Assembly: GCA_039029515.1 (NCBI GenBank)
Contig: JBCCFX010000110.1
Coordinates: 1-13,065, forward strand
Length of the DNA stretch: 13,065 bases
Direction: 5' to 3'
Source: JBCCFX01 sp039029515
GTDB lineage: Bacteria; Planctomycetota; Phycisphaerae; Phycisphaerales; SM1A02
Below, piece after piece: positions 5,186 through 11,816 of this stretch (positions are counted from its first letter, which is position 1; the number at the start of each line of letters is the position of its first letter). Position numbers and translations under genes: made by a program. Below the pieces are notes generated by a model that did no database searches, was not told the origin of the DNA, and saw only the letters and a program-made list of their open reading frames with translations.

Positions 5186-5821
5186 ATGCGAAACACCATC
5201 GCACTCGTTGCGGCGATCGCTGCCGCGTTCGGTCTGTCGACATCCCCCGCTGATGCCGGGCTGGTCGAATACGCGTTCTCAGGTCAGGTCACCGACTTCG
5301 AAGGGGCCGGCGCTGGCATGTGGTCGGGCGTCACAGTTGACGACCGCTGGACGGTGTCGGCGATCATCGACATGGACGCCGAAGACGAGAACTCCAATCC
5401 CAACATCTCCCGGCGACGATTGGAATCACTGTCACTCACGATCGGCAGCCTGACCGACACCGGCTGGACTGACCGGACCATCTGGATCTTCTCCACATCG
5501 TCGCTGCACCAGTTCTCCGTCTCCGGCGAGTACAACGATGGCAACACCGGCGCGATCTGGCGACTGTCACTCGGTCTACGTGATTCCACCGAGTCGATCT
5601 TCGATGATGACACGCTGCCGATGGACCTGAGCCTCGATGACTTTGATGACACCTCGTTCTCACTCGAACGCATCACCGCGCTATTCAATGGCGATGTCGG
5701 TGATCCGTTTGAACTGAATGGCACGATCGACTCGGTGACTGTGAATCCGGTGCCGGGCCCAGGCGGGCTCGCTATTGGCTGTTGGCTGTTGGCTTTTGGC
5801 CAGAGAAGGAAAAGGGAGTGA
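5186..5821 (+). CDS. Secreted protein with PEP-CTERM-like sorting tail
   Basis: A 211-residue protein with an N-terminal signal peptide (MRNTIALVAA to PADA, likely cut after Ala24), a beta-rich, acidic, Ser/Thr-rich body of unknown fold, and a C-terminal tail VPGP (189-192), hydrophobic stretch about 193-205 and RRKR (207-210). This order, VPxP / short membrane segment / basic cluster, is that of exosortase-processed proteins, which are common in planctomycetes; the classical VPEP is changed to VPGP. The product should be exported and possibly cut and anchored at the cell surface. GAGGAG at about 5173-5178 supports the ATG at 5186. Oddly, residues 196-211 are encoded by the 7-bp repeats that fill the following spacer, so the tail appears to have been made or replaced by repeat sequence. 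Body function is not recognised. Confidence 0.75.
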   Translation: MRNTIALVAAIAAAFGLSTSPADAGLVEYAFSGQVTDFEGAGAGMWSGVTVDDRWTVSAIIDMDAEDENSNPNISRRRLESLSLTIGSLTDTGWTDRTIWIFSTSSLHQFSVSGEYNDGNTGAIWRLSLGLRDSTESIFDDDTLPMDLSLDDFDDTSFSLERITALFNGDVGDPFELNGTIDSVTVNPVPGPGGLAIGCWLLAFGQRRKRE

Positions 5822-5876
5822 TGGGTTGTGGGTGTTGGCTGTTGGCTGTTGGCTGTTGGCTGTTGGCTGTTGGCAT
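5772..5876. repeat. Heptad array with TTGGCTG tandem repeat, overlapping a gene end
   Basis: Fifteen 7-base steps. CTATTGG, CTGTTGG twice, CTTTTGG (5772-5799), then purine-rich steps to 5820 which contain the stop codon region, then five perfect TTGGCTG units at 5835-5869 and a partial sixth. The first 50 bases are coding for the C-terminus of the preceding gene. Confidence 0.85.
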
Positions 5877-5915
5877 GAATCGTATTGACGGTCCGCACGC
5901 CATGCGTCGATCAGC

Positions 5916-5940
5916 GGCGGGTTCGGGGAACCCGCCCTAC
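5916..5940 (-). repeat. REP-like element with GTAG head (minus strand)
   Basis: Stem GGCGGGTTC (5916-5924), loop GGG, GAACCCGCC (5928-5936), directly followed by CTAC (5937-5940). It has the same architecture as the copies near 3042-3679 and sits between two heptad blocks. Confidence 0.7.
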
Positions 5941-5953
5941 GTTCTCCCAATTC

Positions 5954-5988
5954 GAACAACGGTCAACGACAAACGGACAACGGCATTC
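5954..5988. repeat. Heptad block, GGACAAC-type units, upstream of prfA
   Basis: Five 7-mers: GAACAAC, GGTCAAC, GACAAAC, GGACAAC, GGCATTC. It ends 14 bases before the prfA start, so any -35 region of a prfA promoter lies inside it. Confidence 0.65.
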
Positions 5989-5990
5989 CT

Positions 5991-5996
5991 TAGAAT
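5991..5996 (+). promoter_or_regulatory. Candidate -10 (TAGAAT) for a leaderless prfA transcript
   Basis: TAGAAT ends six bases before the prfA GTG, which would place the transcript start at or next to the start codon. No Shine-Dalgarno is visible, fitting a leaderless message. The -35 match is weak. Confidence 0.35.
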
Positions 5997-6002
5997 CTTC
6001 GC

Positions 6003-7085
6003 GTGGCCGATGTCTCCCCCAACCTGATCGCCAAGCTCGATGAACTCGCACAGCAGTACGCCGACCTGCAGCAGCAGTTGCTCGATCCCGATGTCTACAA
6101 CGATCACCGGCAGGTGCGCACGCTCGAAATCAAGCGCGCGGCCCTGTCGCCGATCGTCGAGCAATACAACGCGTACCTGAGCACCCAGTCGGAGATCGAA
6201 GAGTACGAGGAAATTCTCACCGACGGCAGCGATGAAGAACTCGTTGCCATGGCGAAAACCGAATTGCCGGCTCGACGCGATGCCGCCACCGAACTCCTCG
6301 AGACGATTCAGAAACGACTCGTGACGGCCGATGACCAATCCGTCGGCTCGATCATCGTGGAGATTCGCGCGGGCGTCGGCGGCGATGAAGCCGGCATCTG
6401 GGCGGGCGATCTTCTCGAGATGTACACGCGCTACGCGGCTGACCGAGGCTGGACGCTCGAAACGCTCGATGCCTCACCGTCGGATATGGGCGGATTCAAG
6501 TCCGTCGTGATCCAGATCGAAGGTGACGGCGTATGGGCGAACCTCGGCTACGAAGGCGGAACGCACCAGGTGAAGCGTGTGCCGGCGACCGAAGCGCAAG
6601 GGCGCATTCACACGTCGACGGCGACGGTCGCGGTGCTGCCCGAGCCGGAAGATGTCGAGGTCGAACTCGATGCGAGCGACGTCAAAGAGATGATTACCAC
6701 GGCGCAGGGACCGGGCGGTCAGAACGTGAACAAGGTGGCGACGGCGGTGCATCTCATTCACGAGCCGACCGGCATCGAAGTGCGCATGCAGGAAACGAAG
6801 AGCCAGGCACAGAACCGCGAGAAAGCCTGGCGATTGCTGCGGGCTCGGTTGTTTGAGCGCCAGAAAGCGGAGCGTGATGCCGAACGCGCCGAAGCGCGAG
6901 CGAGCATGATCGGCTCCGGCGCGCGATCAGAGAAGATCCGCACGTATCGGTACAAGGACAACATGGTGGTCGATCACCGCGTTGGTTCCTCATTCAACCT
7001 GGGCGAGATGATGCAGGGCCGGTTGCAGCCGATGCTGGATGAACTGATCGAGCACGACACCGCGCAGCGGTTGGCAGCGTTGTAA
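6003..7085 (+). CDS. prfA: Peptide chain release factor 1
   Basis: A 360-residue protein of normal RF1 length. RF1 reads the stop codons UAA and UAG in the ribosomal A site and triggers hydrolysis of peptidyl-tRNA. Seen: the acidic helical N-terminal domain, GVGGDEAGIWAGDLLEMY (134-151), KRVPATEAQGRIHTS (191-205) with the codon-recognition tripeptide Pro194-Ala195-Thr196 that marks RF1 and not RF2, and GPGGQNVNK (236-244) with the catalytic Gly238-Gly239-Gln240. The start is GTG at 6003; no Shine-Dalgarno is seen but a -10-like TAGAAT lies just upstream. rpmE upstream is the common neighbour; prmC, which methylates the GGQ glutamine and often follows prfA, is not next to it. The stop is UAA, which RF1 itself reads. 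Heptad repeats begin three bases after it. Confidence 0.97.
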   Translation: MADVSPNLIAKLDELAQQYADLQQQLLDPDVYNDHRQVRTLEIKRAALSPIVEQYNAYLSTQSEIEEYEEILTDGSDEELVAMAKTELPARRDAATELLETIQKRLVTADDQSVGSIIVEIRAGVGGDEAGIWAGDLLEMYTRYAADRGWTLETLDASPSDMGGFKSVVIQIEGDGVWANLGYEGGTHQVKRVPATEAQGRIHTSTATVAVLPEPEDVEVELDASDVKEMITTAQGPGGQNVNKVATAVHLIHEPTGIEVRMQETKSQAQNREKAWRLLRARLFERQKAERDAERAEARASMIGSGARSEKIRTYRYKDNMVVDHRVGSSFNLGEMMQGRLQPMLDELIEHDTAQRLAAL

Positions 7086-7087
7086 GA

Positions 7088-7150
7088 TGGCTTTTGGCCA
7101 TTAGCTGTTGGCCGGAAGCCGAATGCTGAACCCCGAATCGCGAATCCCTC
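7088..7150. repeat. Heptad array after prfA
   Basis: Nine 7-base steps: TGGCTTT, TGGCCAT, TAGCTGT, TGGCCGG, AAGCCGA, ATGCTGA, ACCCCGA, ATCGCGA, ATCCCTC. The TGGCTTT and GAATC words are reverse complements of the AGCCAAA and GGGATTC words used at 4708-4923. The rest of the spacer to 7333 shows no clear promoter; GTTTCG (7229-7234) can pair with CGAAAC (7243-7248). Confidence 0.6.
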
Positions 7151-7333
7151 TACCGCCATCGATGCGTCTTGAGCTTCGCGCAAAAAGCAAGCATTGAACG
7201 TGAGTTTTCCGCCGGGTGGTGAATCCAAGTTTCGGCAGAGGTCGAAACCGTCTTCCGTAACCCAACATGCCTGACCGCTGCACCGTGTAGCAGGACCCAG
7301 GCGTAACCACCTCATGAATCAATCTGGAGAATC

Positions 7334-8311
7334 ATGATGAAGTTCATGCTGTCTATCGGTGCGCTCGCCACGTCCGCCCTGCTGCTTTCCACCGCGAATG
7401 CAGGCGACTGTGGCTCCAAGAATTACAACGCCAGCTCCAAGAACCAGTGCCAGGCTTCGCAGACCGCGACGCTCGCCAACAACGCTGCACGCAAGAACAT
7501 CGTTGAGACCGCGGTCAGCGCCGGTTCCTTCAACACGCTCGTCGCCGCCGTCCAGGCCGCAGGCCTTGTTGACGCACTGTCGGGCGAAGGTCCGTTCACC
7601 GTGTTTGCGCCGTCCGACGAAGCGTTCGCCAAGCTTGGCAACGACACGATCGCGGAACTCGTGAAGCCGGAGAATAAGGACCTGCTCACCCAGATCCTGA
7701 CCTACCACGTCGTCCCCGGTCGCGTCGCGGCAGCTGACGTCGTCGAGCTCTCGAACGCCACGACCCTCGGCGGCCAGCGCGTTGACATCACCCTCGCCAA
7801 CGGCGGCGTGATGATCGACGGTGCCAACGTCGTTGCCACAGACATCTTCTGCACGAACGGCGTCATTCACGTGATCGATAGCGTGATCATGCCGGAAACG
7901 AAGAACATCGTTGATGCGGCATCAGAAGCCGGTTCGTTCAACACCCTGCTCGCCGCTGCCCAGGCTGCTGGTCTTGCAGACGTCCTCGCGTCGGAAGGTC
8001 CGTTCACCGTGTTCGCTCCGACTGATGAAGCGTTCGCGAAGCTCGGCAACGACACGATCAACGAACTGCTGAAGCCTGAGAACAAGCAGAAGCTCGCAGA
8101 CGTGCTCAAGTACCACGTCATCCCGGGTCGTGTGTTCGCTCGTGACGCCGTCATGGCGGAGCGTGCCGGCACCGCGCTGGGCCAGAAGGTGATGATCGGC
8201 ATCGAAAACGGTCGCCTGACCGTGAATAACGCGAACATCATCGCCACGGACATCGAGACTTCCAATGGCGTCATCCACGTCATTGACACCGTGATCCTTC
8301 CGAAGGGTTGA
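7334..8311 (+). CDS. Secreted protein with two fasciclin (FAS1) domains
   Basis: A 325-residue exported protein: signal peptide MMKFMLSIGA to TANA (about residues 1-23), a short linker with two cysteines (26, 39), then two FAS1 domains at about 55-190 and 198-325. Each domain has the FAS1 pattern: NIV(E/D)xAxxAGSFNTL, GPFTVFAP(S/T)DEAFAKLG, a YHV(V/I)PGR strand, and NGVIHVID near its end. FAS1 domains act in adhesion to matrix or to other cells in many bacteria and eukaryotes; the ligand here is unknown. The two domains are unusually alike, including at the DNA level in the GPFTVFAP region, suggesting a recent internal duplication. Two ATGs stand at 7334 and 7337; TGGAG at 7325-7329 is better spaced (7 bases) for the second. 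A strong hairpin terminator follows at 8376. It is probably a single-gene transcript. Confidence 0.92.
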   Translation: MMKFMLSIGALATSALLLSTANAGDCGSKNYNASSKNQCQASQTATLANNAARKNIVETAVSAGSFNTLVAAVQAAGLVDALSGEGPFTVFAPSDEAFAKLGNDTIAELVKPENKDLLTQILTYHVVPGRVAAADVVELSNATTLGGQRVDITLANGGVMIDGANVVATDIFCTNGVIHVIDSVIMPETKNIVDAASEAGSFNTLLAAAQAAGLADVLASEGPFTVFAPTDEAFAKLGNDTINELLKPENKQKLADVLKYHVIPGRVFARDAVMAERAGTALGQKVMIGIENGRLTVNNANIIATDIETSNGVIHVIDTVILPKG

Positions 8312-8329
8312 GCCTCCTCCTCCTGCCTC

Positions 8330-8350
8330 GCGTTCGTTGCTCACGAACGC
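8330..8350. repeat. Hairpin downstream of the fasciclin gene
   Basis: GCGTTCGT (8330-8337) and ACGAACGC (8343-8350) form an 8-bp stem with a 5-base loop TGCTC. No T-run follows; it lies 25 bases ahead of the true terminator and may only be structural. Confidence 0.45.
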
Positions 8351-8375
8351 AATGCTCAATCCCACGCTCACGTAT

Positions 8376-8411
8376 ACAACGGACCGCCCAACCGGGCGGT
8401 CCGTTGTCGTT
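8376..8411 (+). terminator. Strong terminator between convergent genes
   Basis: A perfect 14-bp stem, ACAACGGACCGCCC (8376-8389) with GGGCGGTCCGTTGT (8394-8407), loop AACC, followed by a T/G-rich tail CGTTGTG. It lies 64 bases after the fasciclin stop and could also stop the convergent pseudopilin transcript, though no T-run is seen on that strand. Confidence 0.8.
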
Positions 8412-8458
8412 GTGATCAGAGACTGATCCGGAATTCATTCAGTTGTCGCGACGCATGG

Positions 8459-8869
8459 CTACTCGGTAAATTCCACAGCCGGGTTCACCGATGTCGCGAA
8501 GATATCCATGCTGGTGTCCGACACACTCTTCTGGCGCCATACCCAGCCGATGTTCGCACCAGCGCTCCCCGAGATCGCCGTCAGGCCGTTGGATGGATTG
8601 GCGGCATCGATCTTGAGGTAGTCGTTGGTCACCAGCGCATTCCAATTCGTCATCGTCGGATCGACACCATGATCGCTCTTGTACCGTTCGATGGCTGCGC
8701 GGACGGTGCGAAGCTGCGCCTTCGTGGCACTCAGTCGCGCATCGTCTGTGGCGTTGACGAACTTCGGGTAGACAATGGCCGCAAGGATCGCGAGCATCGC
8801 AATGACAATCATGAGCTCGATGAAGCTGAAGCCACGAGCGTTCACGTTCTGGGGCGTGCGAATTCGCAT
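8459..8869 (-). CDS. Type II secretion pseudopilin / GspG-like prepilin
   Basis: A 136-residue prepilin-like protein. The leader MRIRTPQNVNARG ends in Gly13, followed by FSFIELMIVIAMLAILAAI with Glu18 at the +5 position, the signal cut and N-methylated by prepilin peptidase. The body (KFVNATDDARLSATKAQLRTVRAAIERYKSDHG, spread over residues 36-68) resembles major pseudopilins of the GspG kind, which build a short pilus that drives protein export. The C-terminal half is a small globular beta region without cysteines. The frame is open to a TTG at 8905, but the ATG at 8869 gives a normal 13-residue leader; neither has a clear ribosome site. No GspD, E or F gene is in the window, so the machine is encoded elsewhere. 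The gene runs convergent to the fasciclin gene and divergent from the 156-aa gene. Confidence 0.82.
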   Translation of the reverse strand: MRIRTPQNVNARGFSFIELMIVIAMLAILAAIVYPKFVNATDDARLSATKAQLRTVRAAIERYKSDHGVDPTMTNWNALVTNDYLKIDAANPSNGLTAISGSAGANIGWVWRQKSVSDTSMDIFATSVNPAVEFTE

Positions 8870-8940
8870 GCTGAACAGATCGGACAGACCGGCGTGCAAC
8901 GTCAATGCGGCTTCACGATTCTCGGTCCGATCAATCCGGT

Positions 8941-8946
8941 TATGCT
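8941..8946 (+). promoter_or_regulatory. Candidate -10 (TATGCT) for the 156-aa gene
   Basis: TATGCT lies 27 bases before the ATG at 8974, within the 104-base divergent region between two genes. No convincing -35 is seen at 16-18 bases. Confidence 0.3.
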
Positions 8947-8973
8947 ACGCGTATCCCCGATGAGGCCCGACCG

Positions 8974-9444
8974 ATGTCCGATGTGACGAATGAACCGGTG
9001 AACAACCCGCTGCTGATCGTGGTCGGCGCGTCGCTGACGTGTGAGATGGAGGATCGTCCGCTCGGTTATCGGCTGCGCGAAGCGATTCTGCGCTGGCAGG
9101 ACGACCATCTCGAAGCGGGCATCGATGATGGGTCGCGACGCACCCCGGCGGTGCTGACCGATCTCTGGTACCTGAACACGACCGACCTGATGATGGAGCC
9201 CGCGTTGTGTGTCGGCGAGCCGTCCTCAAACGCCGCGACGGCATTTCACGCGAGCAAACTTCCAACCGCATTCGTGATGGAAGAGGTCATGCGCGTGCAG
9301 CTCGACCCGGAGTACATCGATACGACCGCGTGCATCTGGGGCGTGAATCACGCGGCGACGGTCTCGGCGGTCGACCTGTTCATCGAGCGGTATTTGCCGC
9401 CGTATCTCGCTCATCTGCATCATCTTCCGACCGATGTGGGCTGA
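8974..9444 (+). CDS. Hypothetical cytosolic protein (156 aa)
   Basis: An acidic protein starting MSDVTNEPVNNPLLIVVGAS, with no signal peptide, membrane segment or recognised domain. The central part has RPLGYRLREAILRWQDDHLE (57 bases of helix-like sequence), a segment TPAVLTDLWYLNTTDLM and a C-terminal part with HAATVSAVDLFIERYLPPYL ending in a His-rich turn. The alternation of hydrophobic strands and helices looks like a compact alpha/beta fold. The codon use and third-position GC match the surrounding core genes, and no frame on the other strand competes convincingly. Start ATG 8974 has only a weak GAGG nine bases upstream. I do not recognise a family; it may be a lineage-restricted conserved gene. 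Confidence 0.65.
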   Translation: MSDVTNEPVNNPLLIVVGASLTCEMEDRPLGYRLREAILRWQDDHLEAGIDDGSRRTPAVLTDLWYLNTTDLMMEPALCVGEPSSNAATAFHASKLPTAFVMEEVMRVQLDPEYIDTTACIWGVNHAATVSAVDLFIERYLPPYLAHLHHLPTDVG

Positions 9445-9595
9445 TCGCCCGAACGAATTCCGACCGGATGATCCGGAAAATCAGGAGTTCGGTGCGGCGC
9501 TCTCGGCGGACCGCCCGTATAGTGATGGACGGAGTGGATGAGCGTGGCGGGCCGCACAACAGGCACCGCACGCCAGCGCGTTCGCGCGGGCATAT

Positions 9596-9600
9596 GGGGA
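9596..9600 (+). promoter_or_regulatory. Ribosome binding site choosing ATG 9609
   Basis: GGGGA lies eight bases before ATG 9609. An earlier in-frame ATG at 9594 overlaps this site and has no site of its own. Confidence 0.5.
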
Positions 9601-9608
9601 CGACGCTC

Positions 9609-10679
9609 ATGAATCGTGTTCTGGAATCAACTGTGAAGACTTCCGTGGCCAGCGCCCGGGGACGCCATCGTGCGTTCTCATTGGTTGAATTGCTGGTGGT
9701 GATCGCGATCATCGTCGCGCTCGTCGGCCTGCTGCTCGTGGCACTGCGCGGTGCTCAGGACTCGGCCAAGCGCACCAAGACGCTGTCGACGATGCAGGCG
9801 TTTGCCAATGCGTGCGAAGAGTTCAAACTCGAACATGACCGCTTTCCGGGCATCATCCCGGACGATGCGCTCTCCGCTGAACCGCAACTGACCACGACAC
9901 AGAACGCGCTGCTGGACCTGCTCGGCGGTGCTCGTGCATTCCACCCGATCTTCCGTCAGCGCGAAAAGGCGGAATACGACGCGTTCGTCGCGCTCACGGA
10001 AACCAAGGAAGTCACATTCCCCGGTTCCGGCTGGCGCCTTGCATTCAACCCGGAACGATTCGGCGAAGGTCCGGTGATCAACGGCAAACAGTACGGTTCG
10101 TATCTGTCCGTCGATGACACGGTCGTCCGAGTGCTGACCAAGCAGGATGATTTCATGAACCTCGGTGGCACGCTGAATCCCAATGCACCGCCTGCGGATG
10201 CGGGCAAGCTTGAGGTGCCGGATCTGGTCGATGCCTGGGGCCAGCCGATCATCTACCTGCGTCGCTTCAGTCCATCTGGCCCACTGGTCGGTGAGGATCC
10301 GACCGCGCGCCCACAGTTCCTGCTCGGCGCCATCGACGTCTATGTCTCCAACAAGGAATTGGGCGATCTCGGCAAGCCGCAGGTCAACGATATGGGTGCA
10401 ATCGAGTACTCAATTTTCCACGGCGGTGAAGAGGCGACCGATACGCTGGCGCAGATCATTCGGAACGCCGCATTCGGCGATCCGGATGACCCGCAAGGCG
10501 GCACGGCGCGCGGTAGCTTCGTCCTGCTCTCAGCGGGCACGGATGGCGTCTACTTCGCTGTCACCGACGGCCCCGGCACAAGGGACATGCCGGTGACCAA
10601 CATCATCAATGACGCGAACACTGGCAATCCGAAGGTTGTCGAAGGTTACGACGATGTTCGTGTATTCGGCGGCGGTTGA
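9609..10679 (+). CDS. Large pseudopilin-like protein with prepilin signal
   Basis: A 356-residue protein with leader MNRVLESTVK...RHRA (22 residues) and then FSLVELLVVIAIIVALVGLL with Glu27 at +5. The residue before the cut is Ala22 and not the usual Gly, which prepilin peptidases tolerate. After the N-terminal helix comes a long acidic, beta-rich body with two parts: a helix continuing to about residue 70 (FANACEEFKLEHDRFPG, typical of GspG/GspH-like proteins) and a C-terminal region with LVDAWGQPIIYLR, a phrase common in GspG-type proteins for the residue run after the Ca-binding loop. It ends in a Gly-rich FGGG. Planctomycetes carry many such large type II-like pseudopilins; substrates are mostly unknown. 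The next gene starts 81 bases later with the same signal class, so they are probably one operon. Confidence 0.85.
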   Translation: MNRVLESTVKTSVASARGRHRAFSLVELLVVIAIIVALVGLLLVALRGAQDSAKRTKTLSTMQAFANACEEFKLEHDRFPGIIPDDALSAEPQLTTTQNALLDLLGGARAFHPIFRQREKAEYDAFVALTETKEVTFPGSGWRLAFNPERFGEGPVINGKQYGSYLSVDDTVVRVLTKQDDFMNLGGTLNPNAPPADAGKLEVPDLVDAWGQPIIYLRRFSPSGPLVGEDPTARPQFLLGAIDVYVSNKELGDLGKPQVNDMGAIEYSIFHGGEEATDTLAQIIRNAAFGDPDDPQGGTARGSFVLLSAGTDGVYFAVTDGPGTRDMPVTNIINDANTGNPKVVEGYDDVRVFGGG

Positions 10680-10747
10680 TCCATCGCCAACGGACGGACG
10701 GGAGCACAGGGAGTGATGCGGCATGTACGCCGATTCATTCCAAACTC

Positions 10748-10754
10748 AAGGAGG
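10748..10754 (+). promoter_or_regulatory. Strong ribosome binding site for the second pseudopilin
   Basis: AAGGAGG, six bases before ATG 10761. It rules out the in-frame ATG at 10713, which lies 48 bases upstream. Confidence 0.8.
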
Positions 10755-10760
10755 CACACC

Positions 10761-11816
10761 ATGACACGTGTGTACGTGCGCCCTCAGCATTTCGCCCGCG
10801 GATTCTCGCTCGTTGAACTTATGGTCGTCATCGCCTTGCTTGGCATTCTCGCGAGCGTGACGTTCATCGCCACGACCGGCGCGCATCGGCTCGGCTCGAG
10901 GATGTCCACGTCGAATGCGCTGCGCCAGCTTGCAACCGGCTATACGAGCTACACCGCGAATCATCGCGGCCATCTCTTGCCGGGATTCACCGATAAGACG
11001 ACGAGCGAAGCACTTGGTCTTCACGCCCGCCTGAGCGATGGCACATCGGTCAGCGCGTGCGGTACGGTGAGCGGCATCTGCGACTCCAGTGCGTACGTCT
11101 GGCGCCTGGCCAGCTATGTCAACTACGACCCGGACGTCTTCCTTGCGGATTACCGCAGCCGGTCCGTTCGATCGCGTATCGAACACGAACTGAAGCCGGA
11201 TGCGAACGGGAACCGAATTCTCGGGCCGATCACACGGGATGAGTCCGCGGGCGAACTCGGCCTCGCGCACATGCCATCGATCGGTATGAACTCCGTCTTC
11301 CTCGGCGGCGATTCATATCACGGCGACGACGACACCAAGGCACTGAATCCGTGGGTGAACGCCGGCGCGACGCGCATCGCCGCGACACGACTCTCGCATG
11401 TTCGCAATCCATCGCGTGTGATCGTCTTCGCGCCGACCCAGCATCATGCCTATGCGGATGCATCGGCCGATGCGCCATCCTTCATGGTCGGCGATGTCGA
11501 GTTCGGCTATCCGGAACTTCGTCCGCCGTTCACCGTACCGGTCCGCGGAAGCGCTGATCGGCGCATCGAATGGCAGAACCAGCAGTGGGTCGCCGATGAC
11601 AATGCACCAACCGGCGTGTCGGTTGCCGATCGCGGTGATGCCTATGTCAATGGTGGCGGCGTGCCGGTGGTACGTTGGGGAACGATGGTGCCGGTCGTGC
11701 GCATCGACGGTAGTGTCGCAACGTTCACATTGGACGAGCTTGGTCAGGACATGTCATTGTGGTCGCCGTTCAGCAGCGCATTCGGGCCTAAGCCTTTGGT
11801 GCGGGAGCGGAAGTAG
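10761..11816 (+). CDS. Large type II pseudopilin-like protein
   Basis: A 351-residue protein with leader MTRVYVRPQHFARG (14 residues) cut before FSLVELMVVIALLGILASV; Glu19 is at +5. The long body contains paired cysteines (CGTVSGIC, near residues 96-103) and segments such as GMNSVFLGGDSYHGDDD and NPSRVIVFAPTQHH, and then GDVEFGYPELRPPF; such mixtures are seen in the large planctomycete prepilin-like proteins (DUF1559-type and related), which use the pilin signal for membrane export. DUF1559 itself is not confirmed here. It should be an exported, membrane-tethered protein. Strong ribosome site, likely same operon as the gene before. Its last 29 bases overlap the end of cysC on the other strand, so the two transcripts converge with no space for a terminator. 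Confidence 0.82.
   Translation: MTRVYVRPQHFARGFSLVELMVVIALLGILASVTFIATTGAHRLGSRMSTSNALRQLATGYTSYTANHRGHLLPGFTDKTTSEALGLHARLSDGTSVSACGTVSGICDSSAYVWRLASYVNYDPDVFLADYRSRSVRSRIEHELKPDANGNRILGPITRDESAGELGLAHMPSIGMNSVFLGGDSYHGDDDTKALNPWVNAGATRIAATRLSHVRNPSRVIVFAPTQHHAYADASADAPSFMVGDVEFGYPELRPPFTVPVRGSADRRIEWQNQQWVADDNAPTGVSVADRGDAYVNGGGVPVVRWGTMVPVVRIDGSVATFTLDELGQDMSLWSPFSSAFGPKPLVRERK

Noticed and set aside
5835..5874. CRISPR array or small tandem repeat gene
   Set aside because: The unit is 7 bases with no spacers; the translated frames only give a repeated hydrophobic peptide.
7201..7263. Riboswitch or structured leader ahead of the fasciclin gene
   Set aside because: A GTTTCG/CGAAAC stem can form, but no conserved core of a known riboswitch class was recognised.
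8870..8905. TTG start giving a longer GspG-like protein
   Set aside because: It would make a 25-residue leader; ATG 8869 gives the usual short prepilin leader.
9518..9523. TATAGT as promoter of the first large pseudopilin
   Set aside because: It matches a -10 but there is no -35 at workable spacing and it lies about 85 bases before the start; not enough to annotate.
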